Source: Chloroflexota bacterium
GTDB lineage: Bacteria; Chloroflexota; UBA6077; CF-72
NCBI GenBank assembly: GCA_019247135.1
Contig: JAFAPL010000084.1
Span: forward strand, 1-6,147
Length of the DNA stretch: 6,147 nt
Direction: 5' to 3'
The position numbers and the translations under genes are program-made. Numbering within the stretch: position 1 is the stretch's first letter; every line of letters begins with the position of its first letter. The notes below the pieces were generated by a model, which was given only the letters and a program-made list of their open reading frames with translations, did not search any database and was not told the DNA's origin. Positions 5,230-6,147 of the stretch are shown here, in pieces.

Positions 5230-6147
5230 ATGAGGCTCGATTACCTACTCAAGCGTTTAGGGCTGTTCATCCTCGTCGTCTGGGTGGCCGCGACGATCAA
5301 CTTCGTGCTGCCGCGCCTTTCCGGTGGAAATGCCATTCGCAACCAGCTCCTGCAGCAGGCAGCCCAGGGCGGCTATGTCCAGAGCAATATCGACGCGATG
5401 GTGGCTGAGTTCGACTCCGAGTTCGGGCTCGACAAACCATTGTGGGAGCAATACCTCACCTATCTCTGGGATATCGCGCATCTCGACTTCGGGTTCTCGA
5501 TGGCCAACTACCCCACTCGGGTGAGCACGTTGATGACGCAAGCGCTGCCATGGACGCTGGCATTGCTTGGCCTTTCTACGGCCATTGCATTCACACTCGG
5601 CATCCTGGCGGGTGGGCTGATGGCATGGCCGAAAACGCCAAGAGTGATCACCAGCGTGCTCTTGCCTCCCTTACTCACGCTCTCGGCGGTGCCGTATTAC
5701 ATGCTCGGGCTGGTTCTGCTGTGGGTATTCGCGTTCACGACGAAGATCTTTCCGATCTTCGGCGCATATACCGCGGGTACGATTCCAGATTGGGGCAGCA
5801 TCGACTTCATCAAGGACGTCATCTGGCACATGGTCCTGCCGTCACTCTCGATCGTCCTCTCAGCCGTCGGCTTCTGGGCGCTGGGCATGCGTGCCATGAT
5901 GGTCACCGTGCAACACGACGACTTCGTCCAGTTCGCGGACGCGAAGGGGCTCAGAAGCCGCACGGTGTTCTTTCGGTACGCTGGCCGGAACGCGCTGCTG
6001 CCGCAGGTGACGGCGCTCGGGCTGACGATTGGCCACATCCTGTCGGGCGCGTTGCTCGTCGAGATCGTGTTCAGTTATCCGGGTATCGGCAGCGTGCTGT
6101 ATCACTCGATTCGGGGGTACGATTACTTCGCGATCGAAGGCATCGTT
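5230..6147 (+). CDS. ABC transporter permease, DppB/OppB-like, C-terminus outside the window
   Basis: The first transmembrane subunit of the importer; 306 codons are open to the right edge without a stop. It begins MRLDYLLKRLGLFILVVWVA, the standard DppB-type N-terminus with the first helix at about residues 9-29. A periplasmic loop follows with 'F-G-L-D-K-P-L-W-E-Q-Y' and 'L-D-F-G-F-S'. Further helices lie near 106-130, 139-169, 199-224 and 260-282. The EAA loop that docks on the ATPase spans about 231-258 ('F-A-D-A-K-G-L ... R-N-A-L-L-P'), followed by 'E-I-V-F-S-Y-P-G-I-G'. DppB/OppB proteins are about 305-340 residues, so some 20-35 residues are probably missing. No Shine-Dalgarno sequence is visible before ATG 5230; the 42-base gap to the lipoprotein stop is filled by the hairpin. 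A second permease (DppC-like) and ATPases are expected to the right. Confidence 0.92.
   Translation, partial: MRLDYLLKRLGLFILVVWVAATINFVLPRLSGGNAIRNQLLQQAAQGGYVQSNIDAMVAEFDSEFGLDKPLWEQYLTYLWDIAHLDFGFSMANYPTRVSTLMTQALPWTLALLGLSTAIAFTLGILAGGLMAWPKTPRVITSVLLPPLLTLSAVPYYMLGLVLLWVFAFTTKIFPIFGAYTAGTIPDWGSIDFIKDVIWHMVLPSLSIVLSAVGFWALGMRAMMVTVQHDDFVQFADAKGLRSRTVFFRYAGRNALLPQVTALGLTIGHILSGALLVEIVFSYPGIGSVLYHSIRGYDYFAIEGIV

Overview
The window is high-GC bacterial DNA. Third codon positions are strongly G/C, which produces many long shadow reading frames. A lipoprotein with a long Ala/Pro/Thr-rich linker after its lipobox, a GT39-type membrane glycosyltransferase and a short glucarate-dehydratase-like enolase-superfamily enzyme next to a DppA/DppB-type transporter together look like an environmental Chloroflexota genome. 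That assignment is an inference from gene style, because no taxonomic marker gene is present.

Layout from left to right. (1) Bases 1-149, minus strand: the first 49 codons of a carboxymuconolactone decarboxylase/AhpD-like protein, with a textbook ribosome binding site. It is cut by the left edge. (2) A divergent gap of about 60-80 bases, then a polytopic membrane glycosyltransferase of the GT39/ArnT/PMT type (about 208-1857, plus). (3) A short gap with no visible terminator, then a glucarate dehydratase-family enzyme (1936-3126, plus) that keeps the family's catalytic set but is about 50 residues shorter than the E. coli enzyme. (4) A 123-base leader (3127-3249) holding a good sigma-70-like promoter, a terminator-like hairpin and a ribosome binding site. 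(5) A Tat-type lipoprotein solute-binding protein of the peptide/oligosaccharide class (3250-5187). (6) A stable hairpin in the short gap, then the first permease of the same ABC transporter (5230 to the right edge, incomplete).

The transporter genes form an operon that almost certainly continues to the right with a second permease and ATPases. The dehydratase just upstream suggests import and breakdown of a sugar acid or an acidic oligosaccharide. The solute-binding protein also seems to lack the Asp that anchors the peptide amino terminus in DppA, which fits a non-peptide ligand. The CMD-family gene and the glycosyltransferase have no evident link to this.

I see no mobile element, CRISPR array, tRNA, rRNA or phage gene, and nothing that amounts to a clearly new system. 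The points most worth a second look are the trimmed dehydratase, the transporter's likely substrate, and the two RNA structures around the solute-binding-protein gene.
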